Shown here: piece after piece, positions 9,084 to 18,658 of the stretch | Position numbering within the stretch: position 1 is the stretch's first letter | How the letters are laid out: each line of letters begins with the position of its first letter | DNA from: Mesorhizobium sp. M1B.F.Ca.ET.045.04.1.1 | Lineage (GTDB): Bacteria > Pseudomonadota > Alphaproteobacteria > Rhizobiales > Rhizobiaceae | NCBI RefSeq assembly: GCF_003952465.1 | Contig: NZ_CP034448.1 | Location: 2,581,001 to 2,645,000 of the forward strand | Length of the DNA stretch: 64,000 nucleotides | Direction of reading: 5' to 3' | The notes under the pieces: generated by a model | Database searches by the model: none | The model's input: the letters and a program-made list of their open reading frames with translations, nothing else | Told to the model about the DNA's origin: nothing | Translations under genes and position numbers: made by a program

Positions 9084-9646
9084 CACTTCTCCGTCTTGCC
9101 GGCGAAGTCGGCCGGGTTCTTGTATTTCACCGTCTGCAGGTGCTCGCAGTAGAGCACCAGCTCGCCTTCGCCCTTGAACACTTCGTAGCTGGCGCGGATC
9201 AGCCCCATGTCATGATAGCGAGGCCTTTTTTCCATGTTGGTGCGGATCGAATAGATGGTGTCGCCGATGAAGACCGGCTTGATGAAGCGAAGCTTGTCGT
9301 AGCCGTAGGAAAAGGCGTTGACGCAGTTGGTCGCGACGAGGCCGAGCCCGGCGGAGAAGACGAACGCGCCGGCCACCAGACGCTTGCCGAAAATGCCTTC
9401 GCGCTCGGCGAACATCTGGTCCTGAACATAGGGATGGATGTCGAGCACCAGGGTGTTGAAGAGATGGCTGTCGCCCTCGGCCATGGTGCGCCGGAGCGAG
9501 CGGATTTTCTGGCCGACCGGCCAATCCTCGTAAAACCAGTTTTCGGCGTTCCACACCGGCAGCTCGGCGTGATCTGCCGGCATGTCGGAAGGGCGTGTCG
9601 AAGCGACGCCGACGGTGGGCGGGAAGCTGGTCATTGTCCTGTTCAT
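9083..9646 (-). CDS. MaoC-like hotdog-fold hydratase
   Basis: 187 residues of the MaoC/hotdog enoyl-CoA hydratase family. Supporting segments are [10 protein letters not shown], the helix [15 protein letters not shown], and [14 protein letters not shown], followed by a beta-rich C-terminus. It probably hydrates an enoyl-CoA made by the CoA-transferase encoded next. First gene of a three-gene, overlapped minus-strand operon. A second in-frame ATG 12 bases downstream is an alternative start. The typical Asp/His catalytic pair is not obvious, so substrate and activity are uncertain. Confidence 0.85.
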   Translation of the reverse strand: MNRTMTSFPPTVGVASTRPSDMPADHAELPVWNAENWFYEDWPVGQKIRSLRRTMAEGDSHLFNTLVLDIHPYVQDQMFAEREGIFGKRLVAGAFVFSAGLGLVATNCVNAFSYGYDKLRFIKPVFIGDTIYSIRTNMEKRPRYHDMGLIRASYEVFKGEGELVLYCEHLQTVKYKNPADFAGKTEK

Positions 9647-10130
9647 CCGCTGCCGGAGAATAGGCCGCGCCGTCCGGGCAAAGCCGGAGCCAGACGCGAT
9701 CGATCCTCCCCAAATCTTCTCTTGTGAAGACTATATTCACATATGAGATTTCGGTACAAGCGGGGTCGGCAGAAATTTTGGCTGTGCGGTCGCGCCGTCG
9801 ATAGCGCCGTGTTGGTCGGGATAGCGGCAGCGTCCTGCGGTGGCTCGAGGGCTGATCGCAAAGGGCTGGGGCCAGGGGCAATCAGGAAAGGCGTGCAATG
9901 GCTCTCCACCGGATTACGCGAAAACAAATGATTATTAGTCGATCCTACAACCCTTAAATATCTTTGGAGTTGTAGAATTTGGAAGCTCAGGTGTGGCGGA
10001 GGAGCGCTGCACGGCGGCGTGAGATATGGCCAATAAAATTGGCTTCGACGGCGGTGTAATTCGTTAGTAATCGATCGTCAGGATAATACGGACCTCGACC
10101 ATATCCGGTGCCTTTTTTCTTGAGTCGACC
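9647..10130. promoter_or_regulatory. Divergent intergenic region with candidate operator
   Basis: 484 bases with no convincing gene; the short frames inside lack ribosome-binding sites and family likeness. It separates the catabolic operon (minus) from the polysaccharide locus (plus). The inverted repeat TGTGAA-N7-TTCACA (9723-9741) lies about 80 bases upstream of the MaoC start and is a good candidate operator. The stretch 9925-10090 is AT-richer than its surroundings. Confidence 0.5.
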
Positions 10131-11015
10131 ATGGCGGTTCTCGGTGCATTTCCTCCCGGTGTCGGCTGCCGACCCTTCGACGAGGGAGATTGGGAAGGCG
10201 TGGCGGATTGCCTGCACAGGGGCTTTCCGGAACGCAGCCGGGGCTATTGGATAGATGCGCTGACGCGTCTCTCGCAGCGGCCCGTGGTCGCCGATTTCCC
10301 GCGATATGGATTTGTCCTCGAGAAGTCAGGCCGGATCGTCGGCGCCGTGCTTACGCTTTATGCCAGGCACAGGAGCCTGGAGGGCGACGAAATCCGCTGC
10401 AATCTGTCGAGCTGGTCCGTGGACGCGGAGTTCCGGCCCTATGCCAGCAGGATGATCGCGACGGTCATTGCGCGCAAGGACGTGGTCTACATCAATATTT
10501 CTCCATCACCCGGGACCGTGAAGCTCAACAAAGCGTTCGGTTTTCGCCTGTTTTCCGGCGGACAGGTCGCCTTCCTTCCGGCTTTCAATTCCGTGCCGCC
10601 GTCGGACCGCGTGCTGGAAGTCCATGCGGAGCTCGCCGACATGGCTGAGCTCACCGACAATGAAAGATACATACTCCTGGAGCATGCGGCGCTGGGCTGC
10701 CTTTCGCTGATATGCATTTGCGATGGCGTAGCGCTGCCCGTTGTGCTCAAGCCGCGCCGGATCTTGCGTGGCCTCATTCCGTGCTGCCAGGTCGTCTACT
10801 GCCGTTCGCACGTGGACCTTGTCCGCTGTGCCGGGGCCCTGGGGCGCTTTCTCCTGCGGCGTGGAAAGCTGCTTTGCCTCGTCGATGCCATGGGGCCGGT
10901 TCCCGGTCTGTCGGGCAGGTATTTTCCGAAGAAGGGGATCAAGTATTTCAAGGGTCCGAAACAACCTTCGCCGGGAGACCTGACGTTTACCGAGATGGTG
11001 CTGTTCGGCTCCTGA
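10131..11015 (+). CDS. GNAT-like acyltransferase, polysaccharide locus
   Basis: 294 residues. An N-terminal GNAT-like fold is suggested by VGCRPFDEGDWEGVADCLHRGF, the strand IVGAVLTLYARH and a region like an acyl-CoA pocket (WSVDAEFRPYASRMI). The C-terminal half (about 180-294) has no recognisable motif. It could acylate sugars of the exopolysaccharide. Start is an ATG after a weak purine stretch. It is convergent with the Wzy-like gene, 23 bases apart. The specific acyl group is not predictable. Confidence 0.7.
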   Translation: MAVLGAFPPGVGCRPFDEGDWEGVADCLHRGFPERSRGYWIDALTRLSQRPVVADFPRYGFVLEKSGRIVGAVLTLYARHRSLEGDEIRCNLSSWSVDAEFRPYASRMIATVIARKDVVYINISPSPGTVKLNKAFGFRLFSGGQVAFLPAFNSVPPSDRVLEVHAELADMAELTDNERYILLEHAALGCLSLICICDGVALPVVLKPRRILRGLIPCCQVVYCRSHVDLVRCAGALGRFLLRRGKLLCLVDAMGPVPGLSGRYFPKKGIKYFKGPKQPSPGDLTFTEMVLFGS

Positions 11016-11038
11016 ACGACATCGCGCAGCCGGCTGAA

Positions 11039-12562
11039 TCAGCCGGGCGAACCAGCTCTTGCCGCGGCGGCAATGCGCCAGCGTGTTCCGAGCGAGATCC
11101 CGGCGAGCAGCAGGCAGAAGGCGAGGGCGAGCGGGGAGTAGAACGCTTCCTCCTGCAGCACGGCGTTGGCCGAGATGGTGGCGATGCCGACAAAGCCGAA
11201 CAGGAAATCAGGGTCGCCGGTTTCGATGAGCTGCCGCCGCAATGCCACCAACAGTGCCGCCAGGAAGCCGAAGAACACCAGGCTGCCTACGCCCATCTGG
11301 TAAAGCATGACGCCAACCGCGCTCTCGACCGGAACGGAGGCGGCACCCTCGGCCTGAGCGCTTTGCCAGTTGAGATTGATGCTCGTGCTCGACAGGTTGC
11401 CACCGAGACCCAGTCCTTGGCCGAGCGGATCGGCCAGGAAGTCGCGCATACCGGCGATCAGGCCGAGGACATGGTAGTCGCCATGCGTGGCGCCGTAGGC
11501 GATCGCCGCCGTCGTCCAGACTACGGCCAGGGCGATCGCGGCCATGAGCGCCAGACCGGCGCGGGCGGGGCTGTAGATGAGCCGCACGGCAATCGCGACG
11601 AAGAGCATGAAGGTGGCGCCCTTGGAGCCGATGACGAGCAGCAGCGGCAAGGCCGCAAGAGGCAGCAACCATCGTCCCCTGAAGAGAAGCCAGGCCGATA
11701 TGATGCTCAAGGCGTAAGCATAGCTGATCGGATGGAAGTTGGGGCCGCCGATGCGGAAGACGCTCGGCAGGATGTCGTTGAACAGCGGCGTGTTGAAGAA
11801 GGTCGTGGTCATCACGTCCTCGATCCCACGGTAAACGAAACCCGTCTCCTTCAGCGCCTGCTCCCATACACCTGTCTCGACCTGTCGCGATATGCTGCGC
11901 TCGACATATTGGTCGCCATGGAAGAGCCCGAGGAAATCCATGGTGAAGGTCAGTTCCGCATAGCCATAGATGATCGCGCCGGCGCCAAGCCAGAGCATGC
12001 TCTTGCGCAGGTCGACGGGATAAAGGCTGGCGGCAAGGACCGCAACGTGGAAGCAGGCCAGCGGCGTGATCGTATTGCGGAAATAGACGACCGCGTCCTT
12101 GGGGCCGCCATGCACGACCCCGAGGGCGAAATAGAAACAAACCGTGCCGCACAGAACCATGCTCAGCAGCAGCCATGGCCGCAATTCGGTCAGCGCGCGG
12201 ACGCGGTGCTGAAACGAGGCGGCCAGGAAAATGCCGAACGCGGTCATCAGGATGATGAAGTTCGTGCCGCGCAGCGTGTCGAATGTGTCGTTGTCGGGAA
12301 TGTAAGGGGTGAACCAGGCGACCACGAGGTTCTGGTAGAGGAAGGCGCAGATGATCAGCACGGGGACGCCCGAAGGCATCGCGTTCGCAATGATCAGCGT
12401 CAGCACGAAGGTCGCGGCAATCCCGAACGGAGTCCAGACCGCAAAGGAGGAGACGGCGAGCGCAACGACAAGCAGAGCCGTGCCGACATGCAGCAGGGCT
12501 TCCGACGTGGCCCTGCTCGGCGCGCCCGGTCCGGCAGGCGAATGGGCCTGCGTCGTGCTCAT
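11039..12562 (-). CDS. Polytopic membrane protein, Wzy/O-antigen-ligase-like polysaccharide polymerase
   Basis: 507 residues with about 11-12 hydrophobic segments starting near residue 25, and a large polar loop between about residues 210 and 270, the layout of Wzy polymerases and WaaL-type ligases. These families have little primary-sequence conservation, so the call rests on topology and context: it is next to Wzz/Wzc-like, Wzx-like and glycosyltransferase genes. It would join repeat units at the periplasmic face of the inner membrane. A long plus-strand frame covers it but is antisense shadow. Confidence 0.7.
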   Translation of the reverse strand: MSTTQAHSPAGPGAPSRATSEALLHVGTALLVVALAVSSFAVWTPFGIAATFVLTLIIANAMPSGVPVLIICAFLYQNLVVAWFTPYIPDNDTFDTLRGTNFIILMTAFGIFLAASFQHRVRALTELRPWLLLSMVLCGTVCFYFALGVVHGGPKDAVVYFRNTITPLACFHVAVLAASLYPVDLRKSMLWLGAGAIIYGYAELTFTMDFLGLFHGDQYVERSISRQVETGVWEQALKETGFVYRGIEDVMTTTFFNTPLFNDILPSVFRIGGPNFHPISYAYALSIISAWLLFRGRWLLPLAALPLLLVIGSKGATFMLFVAIAVRLIYSPARAGLALMAAIALAVVWTTAAIAYGATHGDYHVLGLIAGMRDFLADPLGQGLGLGGNLSSTSINLNWQSAQAEGAASVPVESAVGVMLYQMGVGSLVFFGFLAALLVALRRQLIETGDPDFLFGFVGIATISANAVLQEEAFYSPLALAFCLLLAGISLGTRWRIAAAARAGSPG

Positions 12563-12634
12563 TTCTGGCCCGTCCCGGTCATTGCTTGCTCCAGCAAGCG
12601 TTTATGGCGTCTGTCGTCCACGTCCGTTTCCCGC

Positions 12635-13744
12635 TTAACCCCCAAGGAGCGCGGCAATCATCGAGTCGTCGAAGCCTTCGACACTCTGCCTGCTCCTGAT
12701 GAAGCCGAAACCCTGATCGAGTTCCCAATAGGTCCACGCGACATGGTTTGCTTCCGCCGCCTTGCGCACGGCGCGCACCCAGGACGCCCGGCTGTCGGCG
12801 TCCACGCAGAAATTGAGCACGCCGAATTCGTTCAGCATCACCGGGCAGCCGTGGGTCGCGGACCAGCGCGCCACGTCGGCAAAGTCCGCGGCGATCCGCG
12901 CCTCCGCCCAGGGCGCCGACAGTTCGTCCTCGACGAGGTTCGCGGCCTCTTCGTCGCCAGCGGCGCGCAGTTTGGAGAGTAGCTGGTTCACCTGTGCCGT
13001 TTCCTTGCTTGCGGGAAAGGGCAGGTTGGCGATGCGGGCGAGCGGCGAGGCATCCCAGTTCTCGCATTGATGGGTGAATGCCATGGGCGCGTAATAGTGA
13101 ACGGCGGCAATCTGGTTGTCGTCGGCGAGCGGCGGCGTGTCGGCGATTTCCCAGATGCCCTGAAACCGCGCCGGTCCCCAGACCAGCGTGTGGAGCGGGC
13201 AGGTCGCTCGCAGCGTCGCGGCGATCTGTTCGCGCAGCGCCAGCCAGTTGGTTCGTTCCATGGGCGGCTCGTTCAGGAGCTCCGGATAGACCCAGTCCGC
13301 CGGCAGATCGGCGACGACGACACGCAGCGCCGTCCAGGCCTGGAGCACCTGCCCGCCCGCGGCCTCGGGATCGCTCCGGAACGCCGCCACCAGCTTGCCC
13401 GAGGGGTGCATGTCGAGCAGGACGGAAAAGCCCAACCCGACAAGGTCCCTGATTCCGTTCTGGATGCGGCGAAGCGTTGCCGGGCCGCCGCTGGAGACGA
13501 GGTCGCCGTTTACCGGCAGCCGGATCGTTTCGAACCCCGCCTGGCGCAGCTTTTCAAGCGTGGCCGCGGCGGGAGCGGGCCCGTCGCCGCGATCGAGCCA
13601 TCCGGGAAGGTTGAAGCCGCGCGACGGAACGCGGGCGCCGGCCGTCGCCAGCGCGGCGGACCTGGGCAGGAGGGAGGTGGCGAAAAGGGCTCCGGCGGCG
13701 AGCGCCAGCGCATGTCGCCGTGACACCTTGGGCGGTGATGTCAT
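12635..13744 (-). CDS. Glycoside hydrolase family 5 endoglucanase-like protein, exported
   Basis: 369 residues with a twin-arginine-type leader (VSRRHALALAAGA) predicting export. The (beta/alpha)8 GH5 motifs are present: acid/base Glu159 in LLNEP, HYY at 216-218, nucleophile Glu306 in VMLNEFG, and WTYWE at 337-341. All expected catalytic residues are there, so it is probably an active beta-glycanase that trims or releases the polysaccharide. A longer start (13768) would overlap the preceding stop as ATGA; I prefer 13744, with GGAGG upstream and a cleaner leader. Confidence 0.9.
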   Translation of the reverse strand: MTSPPKVSRRHALALAAGALFATSLLPRSAALATAGARVPSRGFNLPGWLDRGDGPAPAAATLEKLRQAGFETIRLPVNGDLVSSGGPATLRRIQNGIRDLVGLGFSVLLDMHPSGKLVAAFRSDPEAAGGQVLQAWTALRVVVADLPADWVYPELLNEPPMERTNWLALREQIAATLRATCPLHTLVWGPARFQGIWEIADTPPLADDNQIAAVHYYAPMAFTHQCENWDASPLARIANLPFPASKETAQVNQLLSKLRAAGDEEAANLVEDELSAPWAEARIAADFADVARWSATHGCPVMLNEFGVLNFCVDADSRASWVRAVRKAAEANHVAWTYWELDQGFGFIRSRQSVEGFDDSMIAALLGG

Positions 13745-13764
13745 CGATCCACCGCCTCCACGGC

Positions 13765-15918
13765 TCATCCGCGGGCGGCGGACATGTGGCGCCGTTCGCC
13801 TGTGGTTCGCGGACCGTCGATCGCTCCGGCCGGCCGCGCGCCATCCGGCGCGACAACAAGAGTGGCACTGCGGCCGATCTGGCCGGCGCCGAATTTCTGC
13901 GCGATGAGCTTGGCAGCCTCCGAAGGCTGTTCGGACGGGCTGAGCGCCAGAATCGCCAGGTCTGCCTTGGCGAAGAGTTCAGGATTCCAGCCGTCCTCTT
14001 TGAACGAAGGCACGGTCACGAGCACGAAATCGAATGCGCTCCCAGCCTCAGTCAGGAGGCCGCGGAAGGTGTTGCGGTCCGCAACGCCAGGACTTTTCTC
14101 CGTCACGGAACCGCACACGACCGTCCGCAGACCGGTCGCGCCATCGATGAACAATCCGGCTCCGTCCGTCGTCGAGTTGGACAGATGATCGCCGATTTCC
14201 ACCATCAGCACATTTTGATCCGCCCTTTGCATGCCGATGCCCAGCATCGCGCCCGCGATCCTTGCCTCGAAGCTGCTGCGTATCGACGACACGAGGATGA
14301 CAAAGGGTTTGCCATGATCGTTCAAGTGCAGGATCATCTGCCGCATGATCTTCAGGACGTCGAGCGAAAGCGTTTCGTTTCCGGTCTGGAACAGCTGCTT
14401 CCTGATCGCCTTGATGTTGGAATAGGCGGTCCCGCCGGCAACGCCAGGCAGACGGTATTCGCCGAAATTGGCAGGCATCGGCAGTGGCAGGGGGCTGACG
14501 GGCGTGCGGTCCACGACCGGCTCCGGCGCGGCGTCCTTCGGTGCCTGCGGATCCTCTTGCGGCTGCGGGACCGGACCAAGCGCCAGAGCGAGGCCGCATC
14601 CGGCGAGAAGCCCCAGAACGGCGCTCACCAGGAGAAGCAGGACCGGCTTCGGCCATGTCGGCTGGACTGGCGGCGAGGCTACGCCGATCTTGCGCGCCTC
14701 GGAAGTCTGCACGCCCTGCATCTGGGACGTTTCCTGGGCGCGCTTGAGATAGTCGTCGAGCACGGCGCGCGCGGCTTGCGCCTTCGATTCCAGTTGCCGC
14801 AGCTGCACCTGCGCGATGTTTGAGTCCGTGGACTGCTGACGCAGGGCTTCGAGCTTGTCCTGCAGCTTGCCGACATTCTGCACGGCAAGATCGTAGCTGG
14901 CCTTCAACTGCTGCCTTATCCGGTCGGCTTCAGCCGCCATCAGTCGCTGCAACCGCTCCAGTTCGGACTGAAGCCGTCCGATCGTCGGGTGACGCGGCCC
15001 GTACATGGTTTGCAAGCTGGCAAGCTCGGTGGCGCGCTGGTTGTAGTCGTCGCGCAATTTGCTGGCGGAAGTGGAGGTAAGAATGTCCGCCAGCTTGGTG
15101 AGGCCGGCCGGCGAAGTGCCCGCCGCCAGCGCCTGGTTGTACCGGTCCTTGGCCCGATCGGCGTCGCCCTGGGCGGCTATCAGCTGTGCCGTGAGCTGAT
15201 CGAGCTGCGACTGCAGCGTGCCGCCATCCGTCGAATTCACTATATTGTGTTTGGCCTTGAAATCCTCGACCGCTCGCTCTGCGTCGCTGACATCCTTTTG
15301 CAGGCCCGAGATCCTGTCTGTCAGCAGAGTATTCACGTCGCTGTTGGCGGTCTCGCGTTCTCCCACGAGGCCTGCCCGGTACTGGTCGACGATGGCATTG
15401 GCGATGCGCGCGGCCTTTTCCGGCGACGGCGACGTGAAGCTGACATTGATGACGTAGGTGAGTCCTTCGCGCTCCACCGATACCTTGCTCTGGAAGCGCT
15501 TGAAGGCGGCATCCTGCGTGGGGGTCGCGCCGGCTCCGAACAGCGACAACAGACGCGACATCATGCCGACGCCGGCGAATTCCGGATCACTGTCGAGCTT
15601 CTGGCTTTTGAAGACGGAACCTATGAGGTCGGGCGACTGGATGACGAAGACCTGGCTGGCGATCGCGGCGCTGTCGGAGCCGATCCCGGGAAGCACGTTG
15701 TTGAAATTGGTCGCGCGCGTGTCGCGGGGGTCGATCAGTATCGAGGCGGTCGCCGTATAGCTCGGCTTCGTCACCGCAAGATAGGAGAGCGCCAGCAGCA
15801 CTGTCGCGCCGGCGATGGCAAGCACCATCAGGCGACGCGCCCAAAGGATGGCCCAGACGGCACCTATGTCGAACAAGGGCGGGAGAGCGCGCTCGTCGAT
15901 ACTGGCTGGCTTCATCAT
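13765..15918 (-). CDS. Wzz/Wzc-like polysaccharide chain-length/export protein with degenerate BY-kinase domain
   Basis: About 717 residues: an N-terminal Wzz domain with a membrane helix near residues 30-50, a long periplasmic coiled coil (about 180-430), a second helix near 435-455, then a cytoplasmic BY-kinase/ParA-like domain. The usual Walker A (GEGKST-like) is replaced by SSIRSSFEARIA, Walker A' by LMVEIGD and Walker B by FVLVTVPS, and there is no tyrosine-rich tail. It probably acts as a structural co-polymerase without kinase activity. Start chosen at the ATG pair after GAGGGAA. Confidence 0.85.
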   Translation of the reverse strand: MMKPASIDERALPPLFDIGAVWAILWARRLMVLAIAGATVLLALSYLAVTKPSYTATASILIDPRDTRATNFNNVLPGIGSDSAAIASQVFVIQSPDLIGSVFKSQKLDSDPEFAGVGMMSRLLSLFGAGATPTQDAAFKRFQSKVSVEREGLTYVINVSFTSPSPEKAARIANAIVDQYRAGLVGERETANSDVNTLLTDRISGLQKDVSDAERAVEDFKAKHNIVNSTDGGTLQSQLDQLTAQLIAAQGDADRAKDRYNQALAAGTSPAGLTKLADILTSTSASKLRDDYNQRATELASLQTMYGPRHPTIGRLQSELERLQRLMAAEADRIRQQLKASYDLAVQNVGKLQDKLEALRQQSTDSNIAQVQLRQLESKAQAARAVLDDYLKRAQETSQMQGVQTSEARKIGVASPPVQPTWPKPVLLLLVSAVLGLLAGCGLALALGPVPQPQEDPQAPKDAAPEPVVDRTPVSPLPLPMPANFGEYRLPGVAGGTAYSNIKAIRKQLFQTGNETLSLDVLKIMRQMILHLNDHGKPFVILVSSIRSSFEARIAGAMLGIGMQRADQNVLMVEIGDHLSNSTTDGAGLFIDGATGLRTVVCGSVTEKSPGVADRNTFRGLLTEAGSAFDFVLVTVPSFKEDGWNPELFAKADLAILALSPSEQPSEAAKLIAQKFGAGQIGRSATLVVAPDGARPAGAIDGPRTTGERRHMSAARG

Positions 15919-16154
15919 TTCCCTCATGCAGAGCCGCGATCTCACGACCTCACGCGTCTCCACATTATTAAGGATTATCGTTAGCCATCCGTTAAGGGTG
16001 GCGGCGTGACGATGAGCTCTGCGTGGGCGATGCCGGTAACCATGCGAAGCGTTCGCGCTGGCGCGGTTACGGCATTTTGCTTATGCAGGATTGGGTTTTG
16101 AGCGTCGTCGTAGGTGCGGGGTAGGCCCATCGCCGATCGTCTCAGGAGGCGACG
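15919..16154. promoter_or_regulatory. Divergent promoter region inside the polysaccharide locus
   Basis: 236 bases between the Wzc-like gene (minus) and the Wzx-like gene (plus). It contains an AT-richer patch around 15960-15990 with GTTAGCCATCCGTTAAG. I cannot assign promoter boxes; divergent promoters are inferred from gene layout. Confidence 0.45.
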
Positions 16155-17567
16155 TTGAAGGACAATACAGGGAACCGCGAGGCCGCCCAGGGGGCAGCGG
16201 CCAGCCCGGCGACCGACATGCGCATGTCGATCACAGCCCTCGCCAAGAGCGGCGCCGTGGCCGGCATCATCAAGCTTGCCAGCGCGGGCCTGTCCTTCCT
16301 CATGTTCGTGGCCGTGGCGATGGTGACGGACGAACGGGAGTTCGGCCTTTACAGCGCGACCTATGCCGGCGCGAGCCTGGTTTCCTTCTTTGCTTCGGTG
16401 GGCCAGCAGAGCACCGTGCTCCGGTTCTGGCCCCAATATGCCGGACTGGGCGACCTCGCCTCGGCTCATGGGCTGATGGCGCGCGCCATTCTGGTTGCGC
16501 TGGCCGGGCTAATCGGCACCAGCCTGCTCATCATCATGGTGGGATTGCTGCCCTTCATCGGCAGGGGAACGCCAGAATGGCTCCCGCTGTGTGTGGCGGC
16601 CGCGGTGCTGTCCTTCTCGCTCGGCTGGTCGGAGTTTACCTCCGGCGCTTTCCGGGCCAAGAACGCGTTGATATCGGGCCTGTTGCCGCGGGATATCATC
16701 TGGCGCGCGGCGACGATCGCCGCCGTTCTGGCGCTGCATTTCATGCATGTGAAGATGGATGCGGTTACGGCAACGTACCTGACGGCACTGCTGCTCGTCC
16801 TCTCGGTCGTCCCGCAAACAATCATCCTGGCACGCGACACGATGCGGGCCGATCGCGGCGGTCTCACCGAAGCGCAAAAGCAGGAGTTCAAGACCGTCAC
16901 GCTTGGCCTATGGGGCGTCACCTCGCTGCCGCCCGCTCTCGGCCAGGTCAGCACGCTCCTCGTGGCGATGATCCTGGGGCCCGAGGCGGCCGGCGCGATC
17001 TTCGTTGCGGACCGGACCACCCGTTTCGTGACCCTCGCCCTCAACGGCCTGAACCAGGCGCTGGCGCCGCAGATATCGGCCGCTTTCTATAGCGGCGACA
17101 GGGCTCACGTGCAGCGCATCACCAGTCTCGCCGCGCTTGGCGGCTCGGCCATTGCGCTATGCGTTCTGGCGACGTTCTGGATATTCGGCAGCTTCATCCT
17201 GTCCATATTCAATCCGGCCTATGCGACGCCGACCATGAGGGCAACGCTCGTCATCTTCGGCATAGGGGCGACATTCGGCACGGCCTGCGGCCCGATCGAA
17301 GTCCTGCTGCAGTTGACCGGTCTCCAGCATGCGCTGTTCAAAGTGCTTGTCGTCGTCAACGTGGTCGGACTTTGCGTGACGGCCGTGGCAACCTACTACC
17401 TCGGACCCATAGGCGCGGCACTCAGCATCGCCGGAACTGTGATCGCCTGGACGGCCTTCGGGGTGTCGATCGCCCGGCGCAGGATCGGCATCAACCCGTC
17501 GATCCTCGGCTTGTCTTTTGACAGGATCGGTCTCGTGCCGCATGTGCTCATGAGAGGGCGCACGTGA
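16155..17567 (+). CDS. Wzx-like polysaccharide flippase (MATE/MOP superfamily)
   Basis: 470 residues with about 12-14 membrane segments. The likely TTG start is supported by a strong AGGAGG 5 bases upstream; an internal ATG (MRMSITALAKSG) is the alternative. The N-terminal helix pair, with GAVAGIIKLASAGLSFLMF and the following FGLYSATYAGASLV, is typical of polysaccharide-exporting MOP flippases, which move undecaprenyl-linked units across the inner membrane. Its stop overlaps the following glycosyltransferase start (GTGA). Confidence 0.88.
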   Translation: MKDNTGNREAAQGAAASPATDMRMSITALAKSGAVAGIIKLASAGLSFLMFVAVAMVTDEREFGLYSATYAGASLVSFFASVGQQSTVLRFWPQYAGLGDLASAHGLMARAILVALAGLIGTSLLIIMVGLLPFIGRGTPEWLPLCVAAAVLSFSLGWSEFTSGAFRAKNALISGLLPRDIIWRAATIAAVLALHFMHVKMDAVTATYLTALLLVLSVVPQTIILARDTMRADRGGLTEAQKQEFKTVTLGLWGVTSLPPALGQVSTLLVAMILGPEAAGAIFVADRTTRFVTLALNGLNQALAPQISAAFYSGDRAHVQRITSLAALGGSAIALCVLATFWIFGSFILSIFNPAYATPTMRATLVIFGIGATFGTACGPIEVLLQLTGLQHALFKVLVVVNVVGLCVTAVATYYLGPIGAALSIAGTVIAWTAFGVSIARRRIGINPSILGLSFDRIGLVPHVLMRGRT

Positions 17568-18658
17568 AGATCGTCCAGGTGCAGACCCAGGCGGAGGCGG
17601 CGGGGGCGCAACGCATCTCCGACATGGTAGGCGAAGGATTGCGGGCCCGCGGCCATGACGTGCGCACCGTCTTCATGTATCGCAAGACAGATGCCTATGA
17701 CCGCGACCCCAATGCGGATTTTGTCCTGTCGGAACGCCCGCGCGGATTGCCGGGACAGATCCGGGCAAGCATCGGCCTGGCGCGTTATCTGCGCGGGGCA
17801 CGCCCCGACGCGGTCATCACCTACCAGCACTATGGCAACATCTTCGGCACGATCGGCGCCCGGCTGGCCGGTGTCAGGCACATCGTCGCAAACCAGAGCG
17901 GCGCCCCGCATAGCAAGGGCGTCATGGGGCTGCTCTCCCAGATCGACAAGCTGATGGGCATGATCGGCCTTTACCAGGCGAATGTCGTCAATTCCGGCTG
18001 GACGCAAGCGCAGTTCGATTCCTACCCGCGATCCTACCGGCGGCGTATCCGCCGCATCGATCATGGCGTTCCCGTACCGGGCGAGGAGTTCGACAAGGCG
18101 GCGGCGCGCGCCGCCTTCGGCCTGCCGCAGAACGTATGGCTGGCTGTCTCGTCCGGCCGGCTGACGCCCATGAAGAACCAGATCGCGCTTGTCGGCGCGC
18201 TCGACCGGCTGCCCGATGTCCATGTCGCGCTCGCCGGCGCCGGGCCGGAGCGCGAGGCGCTCGTCGCCTTCGCCGAAAGCCACGGCGTGGCGAACCGCCT
18301 GCATCTCGTCGGCGAGGTTCCTCCGGCGCGCATCTTCGAATTCCTTGCTGCCGGCGATGCCTACGCGTTTGCCTCGATGACGGAGACCTTCGGCCTTGCC
18401 TGCGTCGAAGCGGCCATTTCCGGCCTGCCGGTCGTTGCGAGCAACCTTGACGTCATGCGCGAGGTGCTGACCGCGGAGGACGGCTCACCCGCCGCGCTGT
18501 TCGTCGAGGCAGACGCCGCCGGCATCGCTACGGGACTTGCCGATCTGTTTGCGCGGCCGGAATTCAAAGCCAGGCTTTCGGCCGCGGGGCGGCGGCTCAG
18601 GGATAAATATTCGCCGGCCAGGATGTGCGCGGGATACGAGGCGCTACTGCTTGCCTGA
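17564..18658 (+). CDS. Glycosyltransferase family 4 protein
   Basis: 364 residues, GT-B fold retaining glycosyltransferase. The C-terminal nucleotide-sugar domain shows SSGRLTPMKN (about 190-199), HLVGEVPPARIFEFLAAGD and the EX7E-type region TETFGLACVEA (about 274-284). It should add a hexose to the lipid-linked repeat unit in the cytoplasm. The GTG start overlaps the flippase stop by 4 bases, so the two are co-translated. Its 3' end overlaps the convergent beta-propeller gene by 15 bases. Sugar specificity unknown. Confidence 0.92.
   Translation: MKIVQVQTQAEAAGAQRISDMVGEGLRARGHDVRTVFMYRKTDAYDRDPNADFVLSERPRGLPGQIRASIGLARYLRGARPDAVITYQHYGNIFGTIGARLAGVRHIVANQSGAPHSKGVMGLLSQIDKLMGMIGLYQANVVNSGWTQAQFDSYPRSYRRRIRRIDHGVPVPGEEFDKAAARAAFGLPQNVWLAVSSGRLTPMKNQIALVGALDRLPDVHVALAGAGPEREALVAFAESHGVANRLHLVGEVPPARIFEFLAAGDAYAFASMTETFGLACVEAAISGLPVVASNLDVMREVLTAEDGSPAALFVEADAAGIATGLADLFARPEFKARLSAAGRRLRDKYSPARMCAGYEALLLA

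Noticed and set aside
9743..9931. Possible small gene in the divergent spacer
   Set aside because: No ribosome-binding site, no recognisable domain, and it starts inside the candidate operator/promoter region.
10712..12982. A 756-codon plus-strand open frame over the Wzy-like gene
   Set aside because: Arg/Gln/Gly-rich composition with no family likeness; it is the antisense shadow of a GC-rich membrane-protein gene.
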